From Saccharicrinis fermentans DSM 9555 = JCM 21142 (GTDB lineage: Bacteria > Bacteroidota > Bacteroidia > Bacteroidales > Marinilabiliaceae): 64,000 nucleotides of DNA. The stretch's first letter is position 1. Every line of letters starts with the position of its first letter. Location of the stretch: NCBI RefSeq assembly GCF_000517085.1, contig NZ_KI912107.1:318425-382424 (forward strand), in the 5' to 3' direction. The position numbers were made by a program, and so were the translations under genes. This document shows positions 26,690-37,329 of this stretch, one piece after another. Under the pieces are notes generated by a model. That model did not search any database. It worked only from the letters and a program-made list of their open reading frames with translations, and was not told the DNA's origin.

Positions 26690-26711
26690 AATACTTAAAA
26701 TCTTTGGTCTG

Positions 26712-27404
26712 TTATGCCGCTGGTTCGTTTAATAGATCCATAAACTCCATGGTTCTGGCTTCGAGTTTAAAGACTACTTTTTCCACTCTGGCTACCAGGA
26801 AGTTATATGCAAAGTATGCAATAATACCCACTACCAGTCCGGTTACTGTTGTTACCATTGCAGTATATATACCTGATGAGAGCAGACTAACATCAATATT
26901 ATTACCTGCGTTGGCCATATCAAAAAATGCTTTTATCATTCCTATAACGGTTCCCAGAAAGCCAATCATGGGGGCGCCACCGGCTACGGTTGCCAGGGTA
27001 GGTAATCCTTTTTCTAAGCGACTTATTTCTAAGTTTCCAACATTTTCAATGGCTGTGTTTACATCTTGGAGCGGACGTCCGATTCTGCTAATTCCTTTTT
27101 CGATCATGCGGCTAACTGGATTATCCACTTGTTGACAAAGGGAGTAAGCGGAGTCAATTTTTCCTTCATGGATATATTCTTTCATTTTATTCATGAAGCT
27201 TAAATCTTCCGAAGCTGCTTTTTTGATGGCAAAATATCTTTCAAAGAAGATATAAACAGCCACAAAAGAAAGAAGAACCAGTGGAATCATAATCCATCCA
27301 CCTTTAATAGCCATGTCAATATAATTCATTTGGTTTTCAGCAACAGCTTCTGCCAGTTCAGCAGTTTGTTCCGTTGCATTTTGTATCAATAATATAGGAT
27401 TCAT
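26712..27404 (-). CDS. exbB: MotA/TolQ/ExbB proton channel family protein
   Basis: Inner-membrane motor subunit of 230 residues. The first membrane segment is at about 31-53 (GGWIMIPLVLLSFVAVYIFF). A cytoplasmic loop follows, then two helices near 130-155 and 165-195 (LATVAGGAPMIGFLGTVIGM and VTTVTGLVVGIIAYFAYNFL), with the family residues in GAPMIGFLGTVIGM. It is the first gene of the exbB-exbD-exbD-tonB operon and would energise the TonB receptor at 13.4 kb and others in the cell. A TATTTTTA box lies upstream (one base off the -7 consensus). Confidence 0.9.
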   Translation of the reverse strand: MNPILLIQNATEQTAELAEAVAENQMNYIDMAIKGGWIMIPLVLLSFVAVYIFFERYFAIKKAASEDLSFMNKMKEYIHEGKIDSAYSLCQQVDNPVSRMIEKGISRIGRPLQDVNTAIENVGNLEISRLEKGLPTLATVAGGAPMIGFLGTVIGMIKAFFDMANAGNNIDVSLLSSGIYTAMVTTVTGLVVGIIAYFAYNFLVARVEKVVFKLEARTMEFMDLLNEPAA

Positions 27405-27522
27405 GAATATATGGTATTTTTTATTTTGCGTAAAAATATAAATAGTTTATGAATGTAAAACGAATATCTTCATATAAAAGTATTTTTTGTCTGGTGCTCT
27501 TTCTCACATCAAAAAAAGTACC

Positions 27523-27560
27523 AAAAAATGGCTTCCCTGAATGAACGGAGAAGCCATTTT
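27523..27560 (-). terminator. Rho-independent terminator after rho
   Basis: A perfect 11-bp stem AAAATGGCTTC (27525-27535) / GAAGCCATTTT (27550-27560) has a 14-base loop. Reading on the minus strand, it is followed by a T-rich stretch. Confidence 0.7.
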
Positions 27561-27583
27561 ATTATTTTCTTTTACAAAGAGAA

Positions 27584-29302
27584 TTAACCATCATTCATAG
27601 AAATCAAGAACTCTTCGTTATTTCTGGTTTTTCTTAACCTATCCTGAAGGAAATTCATTGCCTCGATAGGCGTCATATCCGATAGATAATTACGTAAAAT
27701 CCACAGACGGTTCATATTTTCTTTTTCAATCAGCAAGTCTTCGCGACGTGTGCTGGATAATGTTACGTCCACAGCTGGATAAATACGTTTGTTAGATAAT
27801 TTTCTATCCAGTTGGAGCTCCATGTTACCGGTACCTTTAAATTCTTCAAAGATTACTTCGTCCATTTTTGAGCCTGTTTCTGTTAAGGCGGTTGCCAAAA
27901 TAGTTAAAGAACCTCCACCTTCAATGTTACGTGCTGCTCCAAAGAAACGTTTGGGTTTATGAAGAGCATTGGCATCCACACCGCCTGAAAGAACTTTACC
28001 AGAAGCTGGAGATACCGTATTGTATGCACGTGCTAGACGGGTGATAGAATCTAATAGTACAACCACGTCATGTCCACATTCAACCATTCTTTTGGCTTTT
28101 TCCAATACTATATTGGCTACTTTAACGTGACGCTCTGCGGGTTCGTCAAATGTAGACGAAATAACCTCTGCGTTTACACTACGTGCCATGTCTGTTACCT
28201 CTTCAGGACGTTCGTCCACCAAAAGGATGATCATGAAAACTTCAGGGTGGTTAGCCGCAATTGCGTTGGCAACCTCTTTTAATAATACAGTTTTACCCGT
28301 TTTAGGCTGGGCTACAATTAAACCACGTTGTCCTTTACCAATAGGAGCAAACATATCTACAATACGTGTAGATAAGCTTTCCTTACCATTTCCTGTTAAC
28401 TTGAATTTCTCGTCAGGGAAGATGGGGGTCAGGTGATCAAAAGGAACACGGTCACGAACGATCTGTGGAGACCTACCGTTGATTTGTTCTACTTTGATCA
28501 GTGGGAAATATTTTTCACCTTCTTTGGGAGGACGAATGGTTCCTAGAACTGTATCCCCGGTTTTCAACCCAAATAATTTAATTTGTGATTGAGACACATA
28601 AATATCGTCGGGAGAGTTAAGGTAATTGTAGTCAGATGATCTTAAAAATCCATACCCATCTTGCATGATTTCCAATACACCGGATGCTGAGATAATACCA
28701 TCAAAATCGAATGATTTATCTTGTTTATCCTGACGACGGTAACCGTTGTTGTCTTTTCCACCTCTTTGATCGCGGTTGTCATGAGGACGACGACGACCTC
28801 CATCTTCATTGTTTTGGCGATGTTGGCGACGGTTTTCAGGACTGTCCTTGGTCTTTTCTCGTGCTTCCTCATGTTTTTGAGCTTGGGCAGGAGCCTTCTG
28901 CTCTTTCTTAACTTCTTCAACTACTTTTTCTGCTGGTTTTTTATCCTGCGGCTTTTTATCCTGCGGTTTTTTATCCGCCTTGACCATTTTTTTCTCCGAA
29001 GGAGCTTCAGGTGTTTCAACAGCCTTTCGTTCCTTTGTTTCTGGTTTTGGTTTAGTTTCTGCCTCTACCTTAGTAGTAGTTGTTGCTTTTTGAACCTTTG
29101 GAGTACGTGCTCTCTTTACAGGTTTTTTTTCTGAAGGTTTTTCGCTTTGTTTCTTTTCTGAGGCTGCAATAGCCTGCTCATCAAGAATCTTATAGATTAA
29201 GTCTTGCTTTTTAAAAGAATCCACGCGTTTAATTTTTAGCCCCTTGGCAATTTCCTTCAATTCAGTAAGGAGCTTTTTATTCAATTCAAGAATATCGTAC
29301 AT
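27584..29302 (-). CDS. rho: Transcription termination factor Rho
   Basis: RNA-dependent hexameric ATPase that terminates transcription. The N-terminal Rho_N helix bundle ([20 protein letters not shown]) starts at the ATG at 29302; a TTG four codons upstream is rejected. Next comes a long, basic, low-complexity insertion (about 50-200) with a tandem 15-bp repeat coding QDKKP (28936-28975 region) and an RGG/Arg-Asn-rich tail. Such insertions are usual for Bacteroidota Rho. The RNA-binding OSB fold and ATPase domain follow, with P-loop [11 protein letters not shown], Walker [18 protein letters not shown] and the Q/R-loop region GGVDANAL. The 5' leader may exceed 150 bases, because a TAATTTTG box lies at 29477-29484; self-regulation is possible. 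Confidence 0.96.
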   Translation of the reverse strand: MYDILELNKKLLTELKEIAKGLKIKRVDSFKKQDLIYKILDEQAIAASEKKQSEKPSEKKPVKRARTPKVQKATTTTKVEAETKPKPETKERKAVETPEAPSEKKMVKADKKPQDKKPQDKKPAEKVVEEVKKEQKAPAQAQKHEEAREKTKDSPENRRQHRQNNEDGGRRRPHDNRDQRGGKDNNGYRRQDKQDKSFDFDGIISASGVLEIMQDGYGFLRSSDYNYLNSPDDIYVSQSQIKLFGLKTGDTVLGTIRPPKEGEKYFPLIKVEQINGRSPQIVRDRVPFDHLTPIFPDEKFKLTGNGKESLSTRIVDMFAPIGKGQRGLIVAQPKTGKTVLLKEVANAIAANHPEVFMIILLVDERPEEVTDMARSVNAEVISSTFDEPAERHVKVANIVLEKAKRMVECGHDVVVLLDSITRLARAYNTVSPASGKVLSGGVDANALHKPKRFFGAARNIEGGGSLTILATALTETGSKMDEVIFEEFKGTGNMELQLDRKLSNKRIYPAVDVTLSSTRREDLLIEKENMNRLWILRNYLSDMTPIEAMNFLQDRLRKTRNNEEFLISMNDG

Positions 29303-29628
29303 AATTTTTACCAATAAATTCTCTTGGGGGAATTATTTAAATGAAATGAACTACTGTTCAACGTTGTTATATTGTTTTTACTTGATTTTTTGTATTCTGA
29401 AAGGCCAACTGATTCTATTTTTAAAGAATGATGCCTAGAAGATTTGATGCAAACTTAATCAATATGAACTAAATCGCAAAATTATTTTGATAATTTTCCT
29501 TTATCTGAATATTTTACACATTCATGTAAAGCTTGTAATTTTTATTCAATATGTAAAACTATAACTTACTTTTTTTGTTATATTTACCGTAAACATATTA
29601 TACACAATACACCCTAAGCTATCTACTT

Positions 29629-30492
29629 ATGCGACAACTTAAGATAACGAAACAGGTTACAAACAGAGAGACTCCTTCATTGGATAAGTACCTTCATGAG
29701 ATAGGTAAGGTTAAATTAATAAGTGCTGAAGAAGAAGTCAAGCTGGCCAAAAAAATTAAACAGGGCGATCAATCTGCATTGGAGAAACTCATTAATTCAA
29801 ACCTGCGATTTGTAGTTTCTGTTTCTAAACAATATCAAAACCAAGGTTTAAGTTTGCCGGATTTAATTAACGAGGGTAACCTGGGGTTGATAAAAGCAGC
29901 TCAGCGCTTTGATGAGACCCGTGGGTTTAAGTTTATTTCGTATGCCGTTTGGTGGATTCGTCAATCTATTCTGCAGGCATTGGCAGAGCAGGCTCGGATT
30001 GTTAGATTACCCTTGAATAAAATTGGTTCGATGAATAAGGTGAACAACACCTTTTCGAGGCTGGAGCAGGAGTATCAGCGAGAACCCACCTCTGAGGAGA
30101 TCGCACAGGTGCTCAATCTGGCACCTAAAGAGGTGAAAGAGTCATTGAAGGCTATGAGCAAGCATATATCGATGGATGCACCCTTACGTAAGGATGAGGA
30201 CAATAATATGTATGATACCTTGCTGTCTACAGATTCTGTGAGTCCGGATAATCAACTCTTATCAGATTCTTTACGGAGAGAGATAGATCGTTCGCTTTCA
30301 ACTTTATCGGCTCGGGAGGCGGATATTATCAGGTTGTATTATGGACTGAATGGGGAGCCTCCATATTCGTTGGAGGAGATTGGAAATTTGTTTAATCTTA
30401 CCCGAGAAAGAGTGCGACAAATAAAAGAAAAGGCCATAAAGCGATTGAAGCACACGTACCGGAGTAAAATACTGAGATCTTATTTGGGATAA
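29629..30492 (+). CDS. rpoD: RNA polymerase sigma factor, RpoD/SigA type
   Basis: Primary-type sigma-70 factor of 287 residues. It lacks region 1.1, as in other Bacteroidota, and begins with [22 protein letters not shown]. Region 1.2 ([15 protein letters not shown]), region 2 ([20 protein letters not shown], then [20 protein letters not shown], the -10 recognition helix), region 3 and region 4.2 ([20 protein letters not shown]) are all complete. It directs transcription from the TTTG/TAnnTTTG promoters seen in this window (known for the family). It is divergent from rho, with about 330 bases between start codons that hold the rho leader, and is followed by rpe. Confidence 0.95.
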   Translation: MRQLKITKQVTNRETPSLDKYLHEIGKVKLISAEEEVKLAKKIKQGDQSALEKLINSNLRFVVSVSKQYQNQGLSLPDLINEGNLGLIKAAQRFDETRGFKFISYAVWWIRQSILQALAEQARIVRLPLNKIGSMNKVNNTFSRLEQEYQREPTSEEIAQVLNLAPKEVKESLKAMSKHISMDAPLRKDEDNNMYDTLLSTDSVSPDNQLLSDSLRREIDRSLSTLSAREADIIRLYYGLNGEPPYSLEEIGNLFNLTRERVRQIKEKAIKRLKHTYRSKILRSYLG

Positions 30493-30641
30493 TCTTGTGC
30501 TTTTTTTCTTTCATTATTCCTTACTACTTTTGTGACGGGAAAAGAATAATGATATGATTGTACCGCGTTGATCGTTTTTTTACTTGGTATGCATATTGTT
30601 TCCATGAGACAGACGTTTGGTTCAATAGAAAATAAATTAAA

Positions 30642-31322
30642 ATGAAGCACTTAATAGCCCCATCTTTATTGGCTGCCGATTTCAGCAAGATGGAATCGCA
30701 AATAGAAATTATTAATAGAAGTGAGGCAGATTGGCTTCATTTGGATATTATGGACGGTGTGTTTGTTCCTAATATATCCTTTGGTTTACCTGTGATTAAA
30801 TCTTTACGTCCGCATATTGATAAACCTTTTGATGTGCATTTAATGATTGTGGATCCGGATAGGTATATTCGTGACTTTAAACTAGCAGGTGCTGATTTGT
30901 TGAATGTTCACTACGAGGCTTGTACGCATTTGTATCGTACCATTGATGCCATTAAAAAAGAAGGTATGCAAGTGGGAGTAACACTTAATCCCCATACGCC
31001 AGTTTTTCTATTGGAAGAAATTATCACAGAGGTCGATTTGGTGTTGTTGATGTCTGTTAATCCCGGGTTTGGTGGTCAAAAGTTTATTGAGAATACCTTT
31101 AAAAAACTGACGGATCTAAAAAGGCTTATTGAGAAAAAAGGAAGTAGAGCCCTTATTGAGGTTGATGGTGGGGTTACCGTGGCCAATGCCCAGCGCTTAA
31201 TCAATGCTGGAGCTGATGTTTTGGTGGCTGGAAGTGCTGTTTTTAATGCGCCTGACCCCATTCAAGCGGTGAAGGAATTAAAGCATTTTTTACCGGAGCC
31301 GCCTTTGTCTGACCTAAGGTAA
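30642..31322 (+). CDS. rpe: Ribulose-phosphate 3-epimerase
   Basis: Interconverts ribulose 5-phosphate and xylulose 5-phosphate in the pentose phosphate pathway; cytoplasmic TIM barrel. Family motifs in order: PSLLAADFSKM, LDIMDGVFVPNISFG (metal-binding His replaced in the usual position pattern LHLDIMDG), DVHLMI, MSVNPGFGGQKF and EVDGGV. The standard length is 226 residues. A TACTTTTG box at 30525-30532 suggests its own transcript with a leader of about 100 bases. It is followed by a long inverted repeat before the convergent acetyltransferase-like gene. Confidence 0.96.
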   Translation: MKHLIAPSLLAADFSKMESQIEIINRSEADWLHLDIMDGVFVPNISFGLPVIKSLRPHIDKPFDVHLMIVDPDRYIRDFKLAGADLLNVHYEACTHLYRTIDAIKKEGMQVGVTLNPHTPVFLLEEIITEVDLVLLMSVNPGFGGQKFIENTFKKLTDLKRLIEKKGSRALIEVDGGVTVANAQRLINAGADVLVAGSAVFNAPDPIQAVKELKHFLPEPPLSDLR

Positions 31323-31325
31323 TAG

Positions 31326-31404
31326 GGTTTCGGTCATAGAGAATAGGCATGCTTCTGCATCTATATTATACAAAAGAGCAAGATGATTGTCTATGACCGA
31401 AACC
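31326..31404. repeat. Long inverted repeat between rpe and the convergent gene
   Basis: Perfect 15-bp arms GGTTTCGGTCATAGA (31326-31340) and TCTATGACCGAAACC (31390-31404) enclose 49 bases. With one gap the match extends to about 19 bp (ATAGG on both sides). There is no T run, so a plain terminator is only one reading; a small inverted-repeat element is another. Confidence 0.6.
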
Positions 31405-31411
31405 TATGAAA

Positions 31412-32534
31412 TTAAAAAATCTTTTTATAACAGCGTTTACGCTTATGTTGGATATGTTCAAATGATTTCCACATTTGAATAGCCACATGGTTATCTTCCA
31501 GCATACCTGTCGTTTCTACAAATTTAATTCCGTCAGCATTGGCGGTTTCCCACAGATCATTCATCAATAAAGAAACGCCTCCCATCTTTTGCAATTCAGG
31601 TTTTACTCCTGTTAACATCAAATCCATTTCTTTGGGCTTGGCCAAGGCTTGTTTTATATACCACCATCCCAAGGGCCATAATTTCCCTTCTGCTTTCTGC
31701 AGTGCTTTAGACAAGGAAGGTAGTGCCACAAGGAATCCGGCCAATTGTTCATCTTTGTCGAGCATTACCTTTACGTAACGGGGGTTTACTGCCGGAAAAA
31801 ATTTATCGATATAAAATTTAACCAATCTATCAGGCAATTTGAATGTCCCGAATAAACCGACAAAAGCCTCATTAAAAACCTTAAATATCATTTCTCGATA
31901 GGGTTCTAGTTCGCTGCTTTTCTTAAAGTTTAAGTGTTTTTAAACCATAGCGTTTCTTTATCATGGCAGCTACTTTAAAAGCTTTTTCGGGTAGTGCATC
32001 TGGAAAGGTGATTCTAAATTCCAGCCAATCACGTTCTTTGGTGTATCCGAGCTTTTCAATATGCTCCTTATAGTAGTCGAAATGATAATCGCTGGCCATG
32101 CAAGGTATTCTGTCGTGGCCTTCGATCAGCACGCCTGAATGATCTAGGTTGGAAAAACCCAAAGGTCCCATTACTCCTTCCATACCTTGAGATTTCAACC
32201 ATTCTTCGGCTGTTTGGGTCAACTGCTTAACTACCTCATGGTCGTTGATAAATTCAATACGTGTAATTCGCCCAATTTTTCTTTGTATTTTCTCAATCCA
32301 AAGGTCATTAACAATTGCACCAATACGACCAACCACATTACCATTGCTATATGCCAACCAAAATTTGGCCTTACAAAAGTCATATGCAGGATTCTTCTCG
32401 GGCGTGATGGAACTTAGTTCGTCAGCCTTCATGGGAGGAACCCAGTATTTATTATTCTTATATAGTTGGTACGGGAAAGCAACAAACTTCTTTCTTTGAC
32501 CTTGGTTTACGACTTCTTCAATTTTAATACTCAT
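31412..32534 (-). pseudogene. GNAT-like acyltransferase-fold protein, single frameshift
   Basis: Two adjacent frames correspond to one family of about 370-380 residues that is usual in Bacteroidota. The N-terminal part (32534 to 31923) has FPYQLYKNNKYWVPPMKADE, GPLGFSNLDHSGVLIEG and KRYGLKTLKL. The C-terminal part (31891 to 31412) has NPRYVKVMLDKDEQLAGF, LPSLSKALQKAEGKLWPLG and a closing HIQHKRKRCYKKI. Removing one T of the CTTT near 31926-31928 joins them as LKKSSELEPYREMIFKVFN without loss. The ATG at 32534 is used as start (a TTG-like upstream extension is dropped). The biochemical function is not known; the fold resembles N-acetyltransferases. Either a true pseudogene or a sequencing indel. 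Confidence 0.75.
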
Positions 32535-32713
32535 ACCTAGCACTTGAATTTGTGCACGAAAATAACTAAAAAATACAATGTTTTGTACATTCCAACCATA
32601 TGATATGTACTAATTTGAAAAATGATGGATTTTATGCGAAGTAACTGTTTGTTTAAGAGTGGGTTTGGTAGCAGTGTTGCTGTTGAGGTTATTGCTTTGA
32701 TACAGGAGTGTGA

Positions 32714-35700
32714 TTACTCTTCTTTTACCGTGTTTTGTTGATTCTTTCTTTGGTTTTCCTTTTCCTTTCGTCGGGGTCTAAACCAGTTCCAGTATTTGCG
32801 GATAAGTTCACCAACGGTATCGAATTCTTCTTGGTAGGATAGGCCTACTCCCTGGGTGGTAGGGGAGTTGTCAAAACTAAAATCATCATTGCTATGTGTA
32901 TAGGCCTTTGCACGTAGACTGCCTGATTTGTTTAGTTTTACATCTAAATCAAAATCACCTACTATATTGCTTGAGTTGGGATTGATGGTACTTAGCTTGT
33001 CGTATTTTCCATATTCAACATTTCCGTTCAGGGTAACCCGGTCATTAAAAATCTGGGTTGATAGTGCTACTTCTATCTGCTCACTAGATATTTCATCTTC
33101 AGGACGGTAACTAATGCCCACGTCTACGTCATCGATCATTTGCGAAACCAGATTGCTCAGTTGACCGGATAATAGTTCGTAGGTGTATGTGTTAGCCGGA
33201 CTGGCGCTATTGACTACACTTCCGCTGTAATTGGAAGTATTGTAACTTGGGGTATAGAATTTATTGAGAACCAATAGCGAAAGGACTTGTCTATTGAGTT
33301 CTTCGTTTGTACTAATGGCTTCTTGTATGATATTTTGTGTGCTTTGTTCCAGTGTTGGTGCACTTATGTTGAAATTAATTTTTGGCTGAGATAGACGCTC
33401 GCTCAATATAAGTTCGCAGTTAATGGGCACCCTGGTTGAAACATCGTTTTCTTCGCTATAAGCACTGGAAACGCTGGTGAGAGGTTGAAGTGAGGTTTTT
33501 AACTTGTAGGTGGCGGTTATATCTATAATAGCATTGTATGGGTCACCTTCCCAAATAACCGATCCTCCTTTGTTTATATCGAACCTTTTGTTTACAATGT
33601 TTTCTAAAGAGAATAGATAATCTCCCTTTTCAGCCTTGTATTCTCCTAAGAAACTTACTTCTCCTTCTTTGTTGATCTGTATTTGCAGGTTTCCTTTGCC
33701 CCAGCTTTTTAGTATGTTTCCCACTGAGGGGTCAAAGATTACCTGAACTTGCGCATCCGGAGTAACTTCAATGCCCATATTTAAGGCGAAGTTAGACAAG
33801 TCAACTTTGTATTCCTCATCTTTTTCTTCTTGAGTAGAAATCACCAAATCGGTTTTATTGGGCGTGATGAAGCGAATAAAATTATTGTCCAGTGATTCCT
33901 CATCGTCGGAAATAGGTATGTATAGCTTTGTGTTTTTTTGCGTTTTTGCGTTTAAGTCAAGTGTTAAATCATAGGTGGAACCAGTGATGGCCATATCTCC
34001 AGTGGCATAAACAGTACCATAATACAAGGGGTTGTCATTACTCTTGGTGTTGAGTAATAGCATATTGTTTGCATGTACATATAAATCAAAATCCATATCA
34101 CGGAAGTTGCGGTGATCGATGGTACCGTTAAATTTTCCTTTTTTGCCTTTGGGGTCTGTAACGGTCATGTTTTTAAAGTGAATTCTTTCTGGTGTAAATA
34201 ATACCGAGTCTTCCAGGTTAAAGGAACACTTAAGTAAATCAACATTGAATTTAGCCTTATTTACTTGAACACCACCTTCCAATCCTAATCCAAAGTCTGT
34301 TTTTAATAACTTTATATTTCCCGATGCGGTACCTTTAAGGTCCTGAATAACCTTGCTTATGTACAGATCCAGAAAGCTGATGGGAAGACTGTCCAAAGCG
34401 AAGTTAAAGCTGAAATCTTTGGAAGAAGGTTTGAAATAACCCATTCCGTTAAGTGATGTTAGACGATCTTTTTTTATTTGGGTACTTACTATCACTGCTT
34501 TTTGCATGTTGTTCCAATTGGATTCCACTGTAAGATGGCCAATGTCTTCTTGGTTTATTCGAAAACCATTGAGTGATAAACTACTGGTTATGATCGGTTG
34601 TGTAAAATTATTCTTTAAGCGTATCCAGCCATTTAATGTTCCTTCCAGATTAATTTTTTCAATGTTGAATATGGAGCTTAGGTTATTTAGATCCATATTT
34701 TGGATGAAAGTTACCAGTGTACCCTCTTTGTCTTTATGAACAGAGCCATTGATATTAATTTCTTGATTGAGATGGTGAACCCGAAAGGTATTTACTCTTA
34801 AACTGTTGGGGCTAATGTTTATTTGGGATTCTTGTATTTGCCATACCGAATCTTTTACAGTAATGGTTGAAGGAAGTAATTCAATGAGTGTGAATAGCTG
34901 TCCTTCTTTGCTTTTGTTTATTCGTGTTTGGGTATGGATATTTCCTTTGCTCGCTTTTTCTGCTTTATCGTCCCAGTTTATTTGAAGTTGAATAGAATCA
35001 TTATTAATATATTGAGCAGTACTCAGGTTGTGCAGCGGCAGTAGGTTTTCGATGCCAAATAATTCGCTGGATAGTTGCGAGTTTAGCTTGTTGTTGGCCG
35101 TTTCTAAATGAAAAGATAAATTTTGGCCTATGATGGAGTTGTATTTAATTTCACCAAAATCAGCGGTCATATGGAGTTGATTGCTCTCTCCATCCACGTT
35201 GGCGACGATTTGGCTGCCATCTGAAATCTTTACCTTTTGTGTGAGGGCTTGTAATAGAGACGAAAATTCTTTGGTCTTTAGAAAGAAATTAAATTGATCA
35301 GAATATTTAATCGCCTCCGGAACCGCAAATGCCGAGGGTAAATACTGTGCTAAAATTTGATGGAGTACATCCGGAATGGAGCTAATATTATAGCGACCGG
35401 AAAGCTCGGCGTCAAATAGCTCTGAAAAGACGGATATTCTTTTGGATAACTGATCTTGTTTTGAAACAATGATCAATGAATCAATCACATGTTCCATATT
35501 GTCCACAAAAATTTTTCCACTGTGGAGTAATATGTCGCCGGAGAGGGTGTTGATATTTTGCCCGCTTAATTTGGAGTCAAGCTTGAAATCTATTTTGCTG
35601 TTGAATAGATTTGGGGCAATGTTTAATTTGTCTAACCTCACATTGCTTAAGGTAGCTCCAAAATTAAATTGGGGTATTTTACCGCTGAAATCAACCTTGC

Positions 35701-37291
35701 CATTAAACAAAAGTTGTGCGTTGGGATCATTGAGTTTTATTTTTCCGTCGAACTTACGATTGGATATGAGTCCATTGAGTTCTATTTTTTCGTATTTATA
35801 CCCTTTGATATCTATGGAGTCAATGGTGCCTTTAATAAATGAATTAAATTTGTTTTTTCCGGCCCTGTATCCTTGCAAAGACACGTCCATTGTGACCTTG
35901 TTCAGGTTGTTTTCTGAGTTTAAGATTTTGCCAATATTAAAACTCTCGGTATTAATAAAACCAGAATAAACCAGTTTGTCGTCATCGGTTATTTTTAATC
36001 CAATATCTGTGTTGATAGTGCCTAAAGAGGTATTGAATTTTCCGTAGGCAACCAGGTTATCGGTAAAGCCGGAAAATTTTCCACTGTATTGGATTTCACC
36101 CATTTGTTTAAAGGATTCGGGTAGTTTGATGCTTTGAGGGTTGGCGCTGAGTGAAAATAACTTGGAGATATCATCCACATTGGTTGTTAACTTTTTTACA
36201 TTTAAAAACAGGTAAGCCTCTTTGGTATTGGGTAAACCAGTAATGTCGAAATTGGTTTCTAACTGTGTATGATTGCCGGCTTTTATGGTAATGTTTTGTC
36301 CTTTTAAGTCAGCAAGGGTGCCATTTAAATTACCTTTGAGATTAATTTTTTCTCGTAGTTTTGGAAAGTTTGGGAAGAAAATTTCAAGATCCCTGTAGTC
36401 TGCCGAGAAAGAGTTGACTTCTAGTTCTATGGGTGATTTTGCAAACAGGTCTTGTGTTTGATACGTGGTGTCAAATGTAATGCTGAATTTTTTTAGATTT
36501 ATGAAGGACTGTTTGGCGATTAGAACAAAATTAGAAAGATGTAAACCAGAGGGTTTTATGTCAAAGGTGCCATTGGCTTCTTTGATAACGAGTCCGGACT
36601 GTTCATGTGCCGAGAAATTCTTGATGCGAAATGAAAAATGATCCTCTTCCATCTTTATCTTATCCACATATAAGTCCAAAGACGATACCTTTACGTGGTT
36701 TGTATTGAATTTAGACTTGGGTGTGGGAGCGTTTTGCCGTACAAAGGAAATAGCGCTGTTTTTTAGTTGGATGCCTTTTATGGCGTATTTCCAGTTGCTT
36801 TGCTTGCCCTGTCTGCTGCGAAGTGAGTCTAAAATAAATGAATAATTGTTACTGATAGAATCAGTGGTGATGCTTGTGTTAAGTTGATGGATGGAGATAG
36901 CTCCTAAGTAAACCCGCTTGTTAGCGAATACAATACTATCAATTGGAGCAACCAGTTGATCCAGGTATAGTAATGAGTCTTGTTGACTGTCTTTGATCAA
37001 TACTTCATTTAAAACAAGTTTTTTTATGGGGTAAAAACGAACATTGCCGATGGATACCTCGGCTCCCAGATCATTAGATAGCCTTGTGGTCAGTATATTA
37101 CCTATGGAGTTTTGGACGCTGGGAATCAGTACCACGAAATATAATAATATCGGGGACATTATCAGCGCAAGTAGGCAATAGAATAATATTTTAAAGGATT
37201 TTTTAATAGCTTTGTCGTTTAATTTGCAAAAATAGGTAAAAAGGTCTGAATTAATTACATTAATTAGGGCGAACAAGAAAAATATTGACAA
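32714..37291 (-). CDS. tamB: TamB-like translocation and assembly module protein
   Basis: Very large envelope protein of 1525 residues. One N-terminal membrane helix (KKSFKILFYCLLALIMSPIL) is followed by an all-beta AsmA/TamB repeat region. The DUF490 domain fills the last about 450 residues (LFTPERIHFKNMTVTDPKGKK and YKLKTSLQPLTSV). TamB proteins form hydrophobic grooves that carry lipids or outer-membrane proteins between membranes. No ATG precedes the membrane helix. In-frame candidates are TTG at 37291 (used here) and an ATT at 37207 that would give a classic TamB start. A TATTTTTG box at 37234-37227 lies between them. It is divergent from tsaD, an arrangement I recall as common in Bacteroidota. 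Confidence 0.88.
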   Translation of the reverse strand: MSIFFLFALINVINSDLFTYFCKLNDKAIKKSFKILFYCLLALIMSPILLYFVVLIPSVQNSIGNILTTRLSNDLGAEVSIGNVRFYPIKKLVLNEVLIKDSQQDSLLYLDQLVAPIDSIVFANKRVYLGAISIHQLNTSITTDSISNNYSFILDSLRSRQGKQSNWKYAIKGIQLKNSAISFVRQNAPTPKSKFNTNHVKVSSLDLYVDKIKMEEDHFSFRIKNFSAHEQSGLVIKEANGTFDIKPSGLHLSNFVLIAKQSFINLKKFSITFDTTYQTQDLFAKSPIELEVNSFSADYRDLEIFFPNFPKLREKINLKGNLNGTLADLKGQNITIKAGNHTQLETNFDITGLPNTKEAYLFLNVKKLTTNVDDISKLFSLSANPQSIKLPESFKQMGEIQYSGKFSGFTDNLVAYGKFNTSLGTINTDIGLKITDDDKLVYSGFINTESFNIGKILNSENNLNKVTMDVSLQGYRAGKNKFNSFIKGTIDSIDIKGYKYEKIELNGLISNRKFDGKIKLNDPNAQLLFNGKVDFSGKIPQFNFGATLSNVRLDKLNIAPNLFNSKIDFKLDSKLSGQNINTLSGDILLHSGKIFVDNMEHVIDSLIIVSKQDQLSKRISVFSELFDAELSGRYNISSIPDVLHQILAQYLPSAFAVPEAIKYSDQFNFFLKTKEFSSLLQALTQKVKISDGSQIVANVDGESNQLHMTADFGEIKYNSIIGQNLSFHLETANNKLNSQLSSELFGIENLLPLHNLSTAQYINNDSIQLQINWDDKAEKASKGNIHTQTRINKSKEGQLFTLIELLPSTITVKDSVWQIQESQINISPNSLRVNTFRVHHLNQEININGSVHKDKEGTLVTFIQNMDLNNLSSIFNIEKINLEGTLNGWIRLKNNFTQPIITSSLSLNGFRINQEDIGHLTVESNWNNMQKAVIVSTQIKKDRLTSLNGMGYFKPSSKDFSFNFALDSLPISFLDLYISKVIQDLKGTASGNIKLLKTDFGLGLEGGVQVNKAKFNVDLLKCSFNLEDSVLFTPERIHFKNMTVTDPKGKKGKFNGTIDHRNFRDMDFDLYVHANNMLLLNTKSNDNPLYYGTVYATGDMAITGSTYDLTLDLNAKTQKNTKLYIPISDDEESLDNNFIRFITPNKTDLVISTQEEKDEEYKVDLSNFALNMGIEVTPDAQVQVIFDPSVGNILKSWGKGNLQIQINKEGEVSFLGEYKAEKGDYLFSLENIVNKRFDINKGGSVIWEGDPYNAIIDITATYKLKTSLQPLTSVSSAYSEENDVSTRVPINCELILSERLSQPKINFNISAPTLEQSTQNIIQEAISTNEELNRQVLSLLVLNKFYTPSYNTSNYSGSVVNSASPANTYTYELLSGQLSNLVSQMIDDVDVGISYRPEDEISSEQIEVALSTQIFNDRVTLNGNVEYGKYDKLSTINPNSSNIVGDFDLDVKLNKSGSLRAKAYTHSNDDFSFDNSPTTQGVGLSYQEEFDTVGELIRKYWNWFRPRRKEKENQRKNQQNTVKEE

Positions 37292-37329
37292 ATATTGTGC
37301 AAAAAAGAATGTTTATTAGCTAAAGTTTT

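Noticed and set aside
35469-35969. 166-codon plus-strand frame opposite tamB
   Set aside because: The tamB frame covers this part with a conserved domain order; the frame has no promoter or ribosome site.
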